Shown piece by piece: positions 32,693 to 44,258 of a stretch of 64,000 nucleotides of DNA. Origin of the DNA: Corynespora cassiicola (taxonomy: Eukaryota > Ascomycota > Dothideomycetes > Pleosporales > Corynesporascaceae); assembly GCA_022059125.1 (NCBI GenBank), contig JAEUWY010000005.1, positions 4,464,001 through 4,528,000 on the forward strand, given 5' to 3'. The notes beneath the pieces are model-generated. The model did no database searches and was not told the origin of the DNA. It saw only the letters and a list, made by a program, of their open reading frames with translations. Position 1 is the first letter of the stretch. Every line of letters begins with the position of its first letter. A program made the translations under genes and the position numbers.

Positions 32693-34086
32693 CGTAGACG
32701 CAGTGGGTATAGAAACTCCGGCCGATATTGTGCTGAAAGAATCCCGAGTATCGGTGTGTAGGCAAACCGGTATCCAAAACTCCAATCCCGGATCGAAACG
32801 GCAAGTCCCTTGCCTTGCCTCAAAGCCGACGGTCCCAGAAGTTGATATCGTTGCTCCCGGCGTAGAATGTGTATCCAGACTCGACACCACCAGCCCAAAA
32901 CCCTATATATACCTCCCCTCTTCCCCTTTCCTTTCCAAACCTGTCCAAACCAAACCAATTTTGCCCCAAAATCTCGCTTCAAAGTAACCCTCGCTGATCG
33001 ATTGACTGACTGACTGACTGACTGACCGACCGACTGACTGATTGCCGGCGTGAAGCCCACCCCTCAAGCCCGTCGTTCGCCCTTTAATACAGCCCACAGC
33101 CCGTCCACGCGCCCAAGTGCGATTGTTGCTGTGCTACGCCCACTCCGGCCAAATCACCGCCAAACCAGCCAGCCTTACTTTTCGCTCGCTCGCAAGAGAA
33201 AAAAAATGCCTCACCACAAAACATCCGCCCGACTCAGAAATCCGCGCTCTGCACAGCCTCACTCCAGTCCCCCCGCCTGTCCGTCTGTCCGTCTCGCTGA
33301 TCCCGTGCCCACCCACCGGGGGGGGGGCAGATCTGGCGGTCTGACGCTGCGGCCGTGACCTCGACACAGGCTTGCGCGCTCGAAAGGGCAAGGAACCAAG
33401 GGGGGAAGGGGGGAAAGTGTCGGTGTTTGGGATTATTACCGCACAGCACAGCACCGGGGGTAAGTAGGGCAGGTGGGGAAGGATGAGTGAATTGCCTGTT
33501 AAGCTTTCATTGATCGTGGGCGGAGGGGGCGACGACGTTTATTAGTGTACCATACCGCACCGTGATGGCCCAATATGACGCCATTCGCTCTGCATCTTTG
33601 CACGACGTGTCGTAATGGCGAATCCGAGTCAACAGAGTCACAACAGGCAGGGCCTTTCCGTATGCTCGGGACGCGGGGCGTTGGCCAAAGAGCAGCGTTT
33701 GATTCGCAAATAATAAAAGGGTATCTGGCAGCCGCGGGGTAAAAAAAACCACGGTTATGATGAAGCGCAAAAACAGGTCCAGGTAGCGGGTAGATCCCTA
33801 CGTTGACGTCGAACAACCAGAAAGAAAAGAAAACAGACTGGGAATAAAGCCCCCCCAAACCACCCATTACATGTGGTCTAAACAAGATTTGTGTGTCCTT
33901 GGAGTGACCTTCATCAGCCCTGAAGCCTCGAGTCCCCGCCATGTGATTACCCCAGCCCGATACCCATGCGCCATAAATTTTCCAGGGTCGCCGCCCGTAG
34001 TTTCCCAAGTGACGCCTCGCTAATGGCGCCCTAGCCAGTTCAGAATATCAAATACTGCAGTGTGTATGCCCCGGGAGACATCGGCT
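32693..34086. other. Intergenic, mostly low complexity
   Basis: About 1.4 kb between the possible small gene and the stop of the SconB gene. It contains the GACT microsatellite listed below, C-rich tracts and a G run near 33320. No gene is supported. Confidence 0.5.
33000..33044. repeat. GACT/GACC tetranucleotide microsatellite
   Basis: About ten tetranucleotide units, mostly GACT with two central GACC copies, bounded by GATTG on both sides. Simple repeat with likely length variation between strains. Confidence 0.9.
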
Positions 34087-36335
34087 TCAGGCCGAATCTC
34101 CCTCAGACACGAAACAGTGGACCCGGATCGTCCCATCTTCGCTACCGCTGATCAGCCTCGAGTCACTCAGACCCACGGCATTGACAGGTCCCGTGTGGCC
34201 CGTCAGCGTCCTCTCGCACTTGCCCGTCCTCGGATCCCACACCTTGATGGTCTTGTCTTCAGCGCCCGAGACCAGCCTGAGCGTGTCCACGGCGAGTGAC
34301 CAAATACCCTCAACATGGCCGAAGAAGCGGTGAATGCACCGGCCGGATGGCACGTGCCACAGGCGGATGGTGCCGTCCAGCGAGCCAGTGAGCATGTACG
34401 ATGGGGGAGCAGGGCGCTCGGGGTCATCGGGGAACATTGTCTCGTCCACTGCGTCAGGAGTCGTGTAGGGGCTGCCACCCTCCGACTTCAATGACGCAGT
34501 GTCAGAGGCATCGTTGTTGGCATGCGCCACAAAATCCTCCTCGTCGATTTCAAACTCTCGCGGAAGCGGCAGGACTTGCTGGACCTGGCCAACATGTCCT
34601 TCAAAGGTCCGAATGCATGAGCTTGTTGTAATGTCCCAAAGCTTAACAGTCATGTCGTCGGATGCGGAGAAGAGGGTCTGTGAGGGGACATCGATCTTGA
34701 CCGAGTTGACCCAGTCCTCGTGACCGCGAAGTCTGAACTTTTGTTTGGTCTGAAAATTGTGTACGACAATGGTCTTGTCTGAGGAGCCGGATGCTATCAA
34801 CTTGTCGGCCATGTGGATGCCAATGACGCCACCCGTTGGGTGGGAGGACAGTGTCGCCACGCACGTCCCCTCGCGCCAATTCCAGATCTTGATGGTGCTG
34901 TCTAGACTGCCCGTAACCAAACGGGCGTCGTCAAAGAAGAGGCATCGAATGCCCTGGGTGTGTCCCTTGAGAGTCCTGATTTCTGCGCCCGTCTCTAGGT
35001 CCCAGATCTTGACCGTTGCGTCGTAGGAGCCAGTCATGAGCACGCGATCGTCGAATTGCAGGCACATGACGCCATTGGTGTGGCCCTTGAGGATCTTTGT
35101 CGAATAACGGCCATACTTCCAGTTGGTCCCGACCTTGTATCTGTCCTTGTAGACGTCTTTCCAGGGGCGCTTCTTCGGCTGGTCAAAGTACGAGTCTTGG
35201 TCGTCACGCGCGCCATCCTTGCAGGCCCGCTTAGGGCAAACTTCTGGAGAGGATGGATCGTCGGGAGCGGGCCGCTTGGAACCTGCCGAGGACTCAGACG
35301 GGGTAGGCTCCTGGATGGATTCTACGAGAGGGGTGATTTCAGGAGACCACTCGTTGAGCCCACGGCCAGAGGCACGGAGCTGGATGCGCCTCTTTTCGGT
35401 CCTGAGCCGCCGCTGGTCCAGGAGCGGCAGCCCCCACCCGCACTTGGTGCACTTCCTGTCAATGTGCTGTTCGCACATCTTGTGCCAGACGACATCGTCG
35501 TCGGCGAGCTGGCGCCACCGTCGGCTCACCTGGGCGGCCTTGCATAGCGAGGTTGTGTCGAGGTAGCAGAGAATCTTGAAGCCAAGCTCGGTCGGCAGGG
35601 CGGCGAGGAAGTCGATCTTGATGAGGTTGCGGACCGACGAGGAGATGGAGGAGAGCTGGGGGAAACAGCATTGGGCGAGGATGCCCTGGAGCATGAGGTT
35701 GCGGTGGCGCGAGGGGGCAGCCGAGAAGAGCGACCACACGCTGGCAATGCTCTGCTGATCTTGCTGCGATTCCTTGGCGAGCTCCTGGTCGCGTGTTAGC
35801 ACGTGGCACGTTATTCATTTAGGGAAGGCATATGTCGCACCTGCTGCAACTGCTCCATGGAGGGCTCGTCGGCCTGGCGGCGGCACAGAAGGTCGGGCCT
35901 GTGGCGGTAGCAGAACTTTGTGTTTGCGTTGATGGGCTTGTCGGCTTGCCGGCCGAGGGGATTGTACTGGTGCGGAATGTGTTGGGCAAGGTACGGTGTG
36001 ATCATCTTGTCCCTCTTCTTGGAGGCCTTGGAGAGGGCAGAGTCGTCGTGATCGTGGCCGTCGAGGCTGTCGCCGTCGCCGCTGTGGTCGTGTGTGTGGT
36101 GGGCGTGGGCGTGGGCGTGGACGGGGTCGTGCAAGTGCCGGGTGCGGTTTACGGGAGTGTCATGATCGTGGCCGTGGAGCAGGGCGGCGTGAGGATCCGG
36201 GGGTGAAATAGTCGCCATGTCTTCGGAAGGGGAGGGAAGCATGGAGCGCCAGCTGAGCCGTCTGGGGACTGAGGAGGTTGCGACAGAATCGAGCGCTTCT
36301 ACGCCATGCTGCCCTCGCGTCATATTTAGTGCCAT
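34087..36335 (-). CDS. sconB: F-box/WD40 sulfur regulator SconB/Met30
   Basis: Exons 36335-35841 and 35784-34087 give 730 residues. A 56-nt intron joins MEQLQQ to [11 protein letters not shown]. The F-box is at about 220-265 ([21 protein letters not shown]), followed by the Cys motif [11 protein letters not shown] and seven WD repeats from about 390 to the end ([36 protein letters not shown]). SconB/SCON-2/Met30 is the substrate adaptor of an SCF ligase that turns off the sulfur activator (CysR/MetR, Met4) when sulfur is plentiful. The N-terminal extension at about residues 49-96 is packed with His ([25 protein letters not shown]), which I do not know from other members. Later Met codons (32, 40) could also serve as starts, and all precede this tract. 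Confidence 0.93.
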
Positions 36336-37337
36336 CTCGCAGTCTTTAAGATTTACAAGACAGTGCGGAGAGCTGCGGAGCGGACCACGGGCCTATGCAT
36401 TGAGGCCAGTTGTGCGATGGCAAGGTGATTGCGTGCCTAGGCGGTATGGCGTTTGATTGCGTGATGGTCGGGCAACATGTAGTAAGGTCGGCCTGGGGGG
36501 AGCAAGGGCGGCGGGGCCGTCCTGCGTTATATACGATCTCGCGACAGTGGGGGCGCGCAGGCGTGGAGGTCCGTTTTTTTCTTGTTCGTATGCGCGCGTG
36601 GGCGGAGAGAGGGCGCTGTGACTTTTTTTTTCTCCTTTGAGGCTCGCGACGAGGAGCAAGTAGAAGAGGAGAGGGCTGGCTCAACCGTCGGGAACTTCGC
36701 AGCGACGAGCCGAGCGGCGGAATGGCGCAATACGTCGCCATTCTGCCAAGCAAACCCCTCACGTGCACGGAAAAGAGTCCAGAGCTATCTAGGAGTGCAA
36801 AAAGCACGGTTTGCCCCCCGGCGGACGCAGGGTGTGCTCGAGCCTTGAGTACTGAATGACTGCGCAGGAGAGAAACTGGGTGAAGGCTTTGGATGGCGTC
36901 TTACTGCCCGCGCCGCCGAAGAGGGCCCGCAGAGCCTACATCGGAGCTCTGCGCGGGTGCCCTTGGAACGTCCCACGACACTCACCACCGCGAGGTTCGG
37001 GAGCCGGCTAGCGTGGCGGTGGGCGTGGTTGTGCGCTGTGCGGGCTGGAGCTGGAGTGGGTTGTGGTTAGGTTATGCAGGGTGGCTAGCCTCAGGGCCAT
37101 CTCTGGTGGGCCATCCATCTGAGAGCGCCATCTGCCTACTGGGGAGCCATCTGCTATCTGCTGGAGCTACACCGAGACAGCTAGCTCTGACATGTCGCAT
37201 GTTATCAGACGAGATGCCCGTCGCCCAGGCTCCCAGGCACCTGGGACGCCCCCACGCCGTCGCCGCCCCCAGCCCTACCCAGCCGCGGCCTCTGAGCCTG
37301 ATCCGCGCCTACTGCACTCCAGCTCCAGGGCTCCGCA
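36336..37337. promoter_or_regulatory. Divergent promoter region of sconB and atg17
   Basis: About 1 kb between start codons facing away from each other. It contains poly-pyrimidine and poly-T tracts near 36630 but no gene. Both genes respond to nutrient state in other fungi, yet no shared element was recognised. Confidence 0.5.
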
Positions 37338-38874
37338 ATGGCTTCCCCGGCATCGCCAGCGTCGTCGGCCAGCAGCGCCAGCCCGCGCCCGTCCTTTGAC
37401 CACGCCCGCCCGCAGACGCTCGAGGACCTGGTCAACCACTTTGTCGCCTCCAAGCGCTCTCTCAACTCGCAGACGGTCCTGTGGCGCGCCAACGACATTG
37501 TCACGTCGGCCCGCGAGCTCCTCGAGGAGAATGCCATCCTCGCCGCGAAGAATGCCTCGATCCGCAACATCGTCGACGAGCAGATTGACACCTTTGAAGC
37601 CCTCCGCCGCGGCATCCGCGTCATCGAGGACGAGGTCGATGCCGAGTTCAAGGTGCCTACCCAAGTCCATCCGCCCCATTCATCATACTGACGGATGCGC
37701 CCAGCAACTCCTGCACGACCTCGACACGTCGTTTGCAGGACTGCAGTCCACTTTTGACGTGCTCCGCGAGACGCCCATCGAGGCTGTCCTGCAGCCTGCA
37801 GGCACCCCACAGAAGCACCTCTACGACTTCATCGACAGCGCCACCGTGACCAACCTCAAGGACTCGCTGCGAGCGTGCATAGACCGGTATAACCACGCCC
37901 ACCACGTCTTCGGTGAGAGCACCGATGCCTTTGATACCGCCCTCGATAACCTGCACTCGTCCATCGAGAACGTGCCCATCACCCCCGCCACCGCATCCAA
38001 CCCGAGCCCAATCCCAAGCCTATACCACGACCTCGAGGGACATGCAAAGGAGGCAGCACAGGCTTTCCAGTCGTTGGTGCGGCACTACGACCTTTGCGTG
38101 ACTGCGTTGCAGCATACCGAGGGCGGGTCTGCGGCAGCCACCCAGGCCACGGGCGATGCGCCGGGGCCTTCTGGGGACGACTTCGCCATTCCCCCGGAGC
38201 CCATTTCCGAAGAGGAGCGCCAGGAGATGCTGGCTGTCCTGCAAAAAGACGCGGCTGAGGTGGAACACGTTGTCACCGAGATCCGCGAGAGGGGCTCAGA
38301 GATGACCTTTTTGCTTTCGCAGATCGAGAACCACATATCACACCTCCGAAACGAAGCCTCTGCCTTGGATAGCATATTGCGCATGATAGCCCGCGTGTCC
38401 ATCGAGGTCAAGTCTCACATTAATTCGACACGATCCTTCCATGTGTCGTGGCTGGAGGATACCCGGCCAACCCTCCTCAACGGCATTGAAGAGTGGGAGA
38501 ACCAGCGGGACTTTTACGAACGCTTCGACCTGGCCTATGCGGAACTGCTTGTGGAGATTTCTGCACGGAGGAGACGGCACGAAAAGGCGAAGCGAAGGGC
38601 CGAGGAGGCACAAAAGGAACTTGACAGGCTCTACTCTGAAGATTCGCGGGCGCGAGAGCATTTTACCGTTCAACAGGGCGACTTCTTGCCTCGTGATATT
38701 TGGCCAGGCTTGGAGGACCCGCCTAGACGCTATCAGGTTCAAGTCGTTGGCATCGAGCCTGGAGAGGAAGCAGAGGATGAAGAGACAAACCCTGAGACGG
38801 GCGTGCAGAGCATACCGCAGCTCGGAAGAGGCGTCGTCGACCGAGCCCTGAATCGGGTGAAGAGAAGGATGTAA
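37338..38874 (+). CDS. atg17: Autophagy scaffold protein Atg17
   Basis: Exons 37338-37652 and 37705-38874 give 494 residues. The N-terminus after a Ser/Ala/Pro-rich leader reads TLEDLVNHFVASKRSLNSQTVLWRAN... like Atg17, and the rest is almost entirely helical with long heptad-like stretches (EERQEMLAVLQKDAAEVEHV, RRRRHEKAKRRAEEAQKELD). The 52-nt intron joins EFK to QLLHDLD. The C-terminal block FLPRDIWPGLEDPPRRYQV is typical of filamentous-fungal Atg17. The protein forms the curved dimer that organises the pre-autophagosomal structure with Atg1, Atg13 and Atg29/31; that role is family knowledge. Confidence 0.9.
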
Positions 38875-39409
38875 CACGGTATCTTTGTAACAAAGCACAG
38901 GGAAGCGGAATTTGGGCCTTTCATTGCGATCAGTCTTGGGTTGAGTGTAAAGCTCCCCGAATTTCTTGCCATGGGCGTGTCACATTGTGTATAGACATCC
39001 ATGTTTGCCTTTACGGGTCATTTCTTTGGCGTTGGGTCAAAATGGGCGGCGGCGATGGCGGCGTCTGCTGTCAATATATAAGGAATCAAAGCTGGTAACT
39101 GATAATCTAGTAAAACACCGATATTGAAAAGCTGTTGAGCATAAATTCTAGCGTAATATGCATCCACAGCAGTTGAGAGTTGAAGCTGCACTCGCTGAGA
39201 CACCGCCTTGCTTTGCCCCGCGATTCTGCCGCCTGACGTGGTTCAGCGCGCCACACCGAACTTTTTTCCTTTTGAGACACCCCACATTGGTCGGACTCGA
39301 CTCACTCGACACCACAACCACCCTTTTTGCGAATCGTTTTCCTATTCCTATACATCCGGATATATTGAGGGACACTGAAAAAAACAAATTTAAAAAAATT
39401 TCCGCAATC
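38875..39409. other. Spacer between atg17 and rio1
   Basis: About 535 bp, AT-rich, holding the atg17 3' flank and the rio1 promoter. The frame of rio1 is open upstream to 39158, but that extension is not conserved in character and is better read as leader sequence. Confidence 0.5.
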
Positions 39410-41011
39410 ATGGCTGAAATCAAGCCAGAGGAGATTCCCGCCAACCCCGCCACTGAGCACGAGGAGGAAAATGAGGAGGGAGATTCTGACTTGGAGGACA
39501 TATTCGAAGACACCGATGACGATCTCGCTCCCGAGCTGATTTCGGCGTCTAACCCCGGCGACTACACCAAAGCATACAACCGACAAAAGAAGCTGAACGA
39601 CCCCTCGATACCCGTTGACCAAAAACCAAAGTCAAACCCACAGAAGCCGAGCGCAAACACGCGAGCATCCATCGACGATCAGGTGGCTTCCCTGTCCAAG
39701 CATGCGGCCAAAATAAAACTCGACGAGCGCATTGCCAGCGGAGGTGGTGGCGGAGGAGCGAGGGACAAGGACAAGAGCGATCGCGCCACCAGCGAACAGG
39801 TCCTGGACCCTAGGACGCGCATGATCTTGCTTCAACTCATCAACCGAAATATTGTTTCCGAGATTCACGGTGTCCTTTCGACCGGTAAGGAAGCCAACGT
39901 CTACCACGCCATGACAATCCCCGACGACGACTCTGCACCCATCCACCGCGCCATCAAGGTCTACAAGACGTCCATTTTGGTCTTCAAGGATCGTGACAAG
40001 TACGTCACGGGAGAGTTTCGATTCCGATCCGGCTACAACAAGAGTAACAACCGTGCCATGGTCAAGGTGTGGGCTGAGAAGGAGATGCGCAATCTGCGGA
40101 GAATCTACAACTCCGGCATCCCGTGCCCGGAGCCGCTGTACCTGAGGCTGCACGTTCTCGTCATGGGCTTCTTGGGTGACCGAAAGGGCTGGCCCGCTCC
40201 GCGGCTCAAGGACGTTGTATTCGAGGGCTTGACAGCCGAAGAGGAGGAACAAAAGTGGCAGTCACTGTACATTCAGCTGCTGGCGTACATGCGAATCATG
40301 TACCAGACCTGCCGATTGGTCCACGGTGACTTGAGCGAGTACAACCTGCTCTATCACGAGGGCAAACTCTTCATGATCGACGTCTCCCAGTCAGTTGAGC
40401 ACGACCATCCCCGTTCCTTGGAGTTCCTACGCATGGACGTCAAGAACGTGTCCGACTTCTTTCGATCGCGCGATGTCGAAGTACTGAGCGAGCGCAAGGT
40501 CTTCTCCTTCATCACCAGCGAGGATGGCGGCAAGGAGCAAGCCGAGATTGAGACGTCTGTCGGTGAGCTCTTCCAAAAGCGTCAGGCGCTCTCCGAAGAA
40601 GACAAGCAAAAGGAGCAAGCCGACGACGAAGTCTTCCGCAATCAATACATCCCGCAGACACTCGACCAAGTCTACGATATTGAACGCGACGCCGAACTCG
40701 TCAACAAAGGCGCTGGCGACGGTCTCATCTACCAAGGCCTCCTCGCCGACAAGGTCGTCAAGGACACGGACGAAGCCAACGCCAACGAGTCGGGCGAGTC
40801 GGACGAGGGCAGCGAAGAGGAGGATGAAGATTCGGACGAGGACCAGAGCAAGTTCGAAAGGGGCCCTTCGCGGGGTAAGAAGAACATGGACAAGGACGCC
40901 AAACGCGAGCACAAGAAGGCAGTCAAGGAAGAGAAGCGCGAGAAGCGCAAGGACAAGATGCCCAAGCACCTCAAGAAGAAGCTCGTCGCGCAGTCGTCGA
41001 GGAAGAAGTGA
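39410..41011 (+). CDS. rio1: RIO1 atypical serine kinase
   Basis: A single exon of 533 codons. ATG 39410 is chosen because the acidic start MAEIKPEEIP follows an A-rich leader. The RIO kinase core is complete: STGKEANVY (phosphate loop), the lysine in AIKVYKTSILVFKDRDKYV, YNKSNNRAMVKVWAEKEMRNL, the catalytic HGDLSEYN at about 304-311 and the metal-binding MIDVSQSVEHDHP. The N-terminal 90 residues are acidic and the C-terminus is acidic, then strongly basic (KREHKKAVKEEKREKRKDK), as in other Rio1 proteins. Rio1 acts as an ATPase in the last cytoplasmic steps of 40S ribosome maturation. No intron is present. Confidence 0.96.
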   Translation: MAEIKPEEIPANPATEHEEENEEGDSDLEDIFEDTDDDLAPELISASNPGDYTKAYNRQKKLNDPSIPVDQKPKSNPQKPSANTRASIDDQVASLSKHAAKIKLDERIASGGGGGGARDKDKSDRATSEQVLDPRTRMILLQLINRNIVSEIHGVLSTGKEANVYHAMTIPDDDSAPIHRAIKVYKTSILVFKDRDKYVTGEFRFRSGYNKSNNRAMVKVWAEKEMRNLRRIYNSGIPCPEPLYLRLHVLVMGFLGDRKGWPAPRLKDVVFEGLTAEEEEQKWQSLYIQLLAYMRIMYQTCRLVHGDLSEYNLLYHEGKLFMIDVSQSVEHDHPRSLEFLRMDVKNVSDFFRSRDVEVLSERKVFSFITSEDGGKEQAEIETSVGELFQKRQALSEEDKQKEQADDEVFRNQYIPQTLDQVYDIERDAELVNKGAGDGLIYQGLLADKVVKDTDEANANESGESDEGSEEEDEDSDEDQSKFERGPSRGKKNMDKDAKREHKKAVKEEKREKRKDKMPKHLKKKLVAQSSRKK

Positions 41012-41525
41012 GGTGCCACGTCCGAGCCTCCCATCTTTCTCTCTACTCAGACACCCCCTTTTCGTCTGCATCACAGTGGGCGGGAATATGCCCCTCTATG
41101 CCACCGTTGCGCAGAGTCCGTCAAACCATGGTACGTGGCCGTATTTCTTGTCGGATCAAAGCAGAGGGCAACTTGTTTTGATGAAGAAAAACCCGGCACC
41201 GCTTGTCCGCCGTCGTGCTTGGTTAAGAATAGCCAGTGTGACGGGGGCAGTGAGGTGTCGCTGAAGAGTTGAGCTCTAGAGCTAGACTTTGCGGATCAAA
41301 GAGAGCACTGAAACGGCGTTGTGTCGTGAGGTTTTTGGCGTCAGCATGGGCTTCAATTGCTGCGGCTGACGCGTTGGTAGAATGATATCCGAGAAAGACG
41401 AAAAAACATGTATGCGATGAATGAAATCGAGGTAGCAGACGCTACCCATTTGAACATATATCCTAAACTGTAGTCCCTGTTTTCGATGAATGCCTGAGCG
41501 TGACGTCTAATGCGTAGTTATAATG
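41012..41525. other. Convergent 3' region of rio1 and coq11
   Basis: About 510 bp between two stop codons; nothing beyond 3' UTR sequence is recognised. Confidence 0.5.
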
Positions 41526-42575
41526 TTACACCATATTCTTCCTCCACGCGCGCGTGGCCAGCGTCTCAATTTCCTTGACCTCCACCGGGCCCCTGACGTC
41601 CCCATCCTCCAGCGCCTCGACTACGGCATCGCCCACTAGATCCGCCTTGAGCGGCTTAATGGCTCCCGCACCCATCAGCCACGTCAGCCTTCCCCCTATC
41701 GCACCGTTGATGGCCGATGCGATACCGCCCATTGCTGCAATCGGCATCGTGAACGCGCGCGACGAGTCGTACATGAAGGGCGCGCGGATGAAGATGGAGC
41801 GCATGGACGGGAATATTGTCGAGATTATTGACTCAGCCTCACGCTTCGTGGTGATGTACCGCGCGGGGAGGATCGGAGTTCCCGCCGCGGCGGAGATGTA
41901 GAGGAAAGTCGGGACCTTTCTCGTTGACGCTTCCTTTGCGAGGCTCACGGCTGTTTGCGCGCTGTTGTCAGCCACATGGCCCGCACCCTGCGTGGAGGTA
42001 ACTCACCAGAGTCCCTGTTCATGACTTCGTACGTCAATTGTCCGTCTTTTTCCTGCGGCTTGAGCGGCTCGCCTTCCTTTTGCTCGAGCGGGTTCTGCGT
42101 CCCGGCTTTTGTGGCGCTAAAGGCGCGTTGGAGGCCGGCGATGGGGGATTCCTTGCCTGAGACCACGCCCTTGTAGTCTGCCTCGAGGAGGATGCCCATG
42201 GAGTGGATTACGGCGTCGGCATTGTCGAGGTGCTGGGTGTAGGTCGATGGGTTGAGGATGTCACCTTTTTGCCAGGAGACGGAAGTAGACCATGATGGGG
42301 GGTTCGGGGAGGACGAGATGCTGGACCAGTTTGGGTCTCCAGAGCGGCTGGGTGTTCAATTAGGATTATCGGATGGATGTAGGGGATGAAAGGCGTACGA
42401 TATTGAGGTTACGGTCCATCCGCGGTTGGCGGCTGCTTTGCAGATGCGGCTCCCTGCGGAGGTGTCAGTCGTGTGGAGCTTCAATGGTGGCGGCATACAT
42501 GAGATGAAAGACGAACGTACCCAGAAATCCATTGCCGCCGCAGACAACCAGCTTTTTCTTCACAGCCTGAGCCAT
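41526..42575 (-). CDS. coq11: Coq11-like mitochondrial NAD(P)-binding protein
   Basis: Four exons, 42575-42521, 42453-42399, 42347-42007 and 41950-41526, give 291 residues. The nucleotide-binding start is KKLVVCGGNGFLGSRICKAA, with the first intron splitting FLG|SRIC. Then follow WTVTSISRSG, WQKGDILNP, the stretch ADAVIHSMGILLE and, joined by the last intron, TYEVMNRDSAVSLAKEAS before YISAAAG and a YITTKREAE motif holding the YxxxK pair. This order matches the atypical SDR family of yeast YLR290C/Coq11, part of the coenzyme Q synthome at the inner mitochondrial membrane. It shares a 281-bp promoter with yaf9. Confidence 0.9.
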
Positions 42576-42856
42576 TGCGACTGTTGTGGTGATGGTAGGG
42601 GTGGAACTGTGCACGGCGGGATGAGACGCTGAGTCTTGACATCACTCCACTGGCGCGTAGGGCTGAGCAGGGATGTCGCGCCAAGACCTCCGCGGCGGCC
42701 GATTTGGAGACTTGACATTCTGGAAGGCGATCTCTACATTCATCACCGACGACGCGCACCTACACGACCCAACCAGAATCTTCTCCGCGCGCATCTAGCC
42801 AGGAATATACCTCCCGCGACTCTCCAGCACCCAGGGCGGCGCCCTAATACCAAGCC
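42576..42856. promoter_or_regulatory. Compact bidirectional promoter, coq11-yaf9
   Basis: 281 bp between the two start codons. The short distance makes shared regulation unavoidable. No TATA box is seen, in keeping with housekeeping genes. Confidence 0.6.
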
Positions 42857-43746
42857 ATGCCCGCTCCCGCCGCCAACAAGCGCGTCAAGGTACGCATCCC
42901 ACCCCGCCGAACTCCTCAGACCCTCACTCACCCCGTCCCCAGAACAGGCGTGTGAGCCGCAACATCATAATCGGCTCCGAAGCCTGGAACCTCCCCCCCG
43001 TCGGCCACCCAGACCGTCCCAAGAACGTACCCGACGACCACACTAAGCGTTGGACCGTCTACGTGCGGCAGCCCGAAGGCGACCCCGCCCTCACCACCTG
43101 GCTCAACAAAGTCCAATTCAAGATTTTCAACACGTACGAGAACCCGCTGCGCACATGCGAGAACCCGCCGTTCGAGGTGACCGAGACGGGATGGGGTGGG
43201 TTCAACATCGACATCCGGTTGCACTTCCAGCCCATTAGCGGCGAGAAGGCGCAGTATAGGCAGCACTTTTTGCAGCTGGAGAAGTATGGGGATGAGAAGC
43301 TGCAGGCGGAGCAGGAGAGGACGGGATGTGTGCGGTCTGAATTTTTGGAGGTTGTGCACTTTAACGAGCCGACCGAGGCGCTCTTCGAGGCCTTGACATC
43401 AGAAGATCAGTGGAATTACCTGGTGCAGCAGGCCAAAGGTTCGAAGAAGGCGGCTGCGGGGCTTGGTCCGAATGGCAGGCCTAAACGTGGGTTTCCGAAT
43501 GGAGAGCGTACTGCTCAGTTGCCGGACAAGGGTGCCGAAGATGTTCCCTTCAGCCAGGATCAGGAGACGGCGTTGATCGAGTTCATTAAGAGCAAAGTTG
43601 GTGTGGTGGAAAAAGAGCTGGAAGAGGAGACCAAGAGGCGGGAAGAGACGGAGAAGAAGCTAAAGGATTTGAGGGCAGAGTTGGGACACGAGGCTGCGCA
43701 GCAGGCAGCCCAGCAAGCCAGTGGGGATAGGAGTCGTAGGAGATGA
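42857..43746 (+). CDS. yaf9: YEATS-domain protein Yaf9
   Basis: A tiny first exon (42857-42889, MPAPAANKRVK) and a second exon, 42943-43746, give 278 residues. The YEATS domain spans about residues 12-160: VSRNIIIGSEAW, TKRWTVYVR, KVQFKIFNTYENPLR, the reader segment FEVTETGWGGFNIDI and LHFQPIS. A linker with GPNGRPKRGFPNG and a C-terminal coiled coil (VEKELEEETKRREETEKKLK) follow, as in Yaf9/GAS41. The protein recognises acylated histone H3 and is shared by the SWR1 remodeller and NuA4 acetyltransferase in the nucleus. The spliced start is well supported by GTACGC and CAG borders, since the second exon has no early ATG. Confidence 0.94.
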
Positions 43747-44258
43747 GCATCCCTGATGCGAACTTCTGGTTGACAATGAGTATACTAGGTCCTGCATCCG
43801 ACACAACCTGTCGACAGCGGCTGCCTTTATGCGAGTTTGACTGCAAGCGATGGTTTCTTGTCCCAAAACTGGAGTTATTGGTATGCTGGCGTTACGGTTG
43901 GACGGAAAATACCAATTCTTTAACTTGCTAATATTCTTGGGGCGGCATGGGTGGCATCGAGAGGCCGAAAAATGGTCGAGAACACCTACATACCAGCGAG
44001 CAGCTCCAATCGACTCACGCCGCGGAGAACCCTGAAGATCTCTCCGCATCATCGCCCGACAATCCCAGATGGGAACGCGAAACGATGAATCTTACTGGAT
44101 TTGGGTTGTTACAGTATCATTACATCATAGTCGACACGCCAATGTCTTCATCATTAGCTGATCGGCATAAACTATAGAGAATACCACTTTAAAGAATCCT
44201 TCTACTCCTAATCTGACTGCTATCCGTCTTTGCCGGTTGTCCAATATCTGAAATTAAC
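43747..44258. other. Spacer, nothing recognised
   Basis: About 510 bp between yaf9 and the small mitochondrial-type gene; only flanking sequence. Confidence 0.5.

Noticed and set aside
39158..39409. Upstream extension of the rio1 frame
   Set aside because: In frame but Phe/Arg/His-rich and unlike the acidic Rio1 N-terminus. The A-rich leader directly before ATG 39410 marks the better start.
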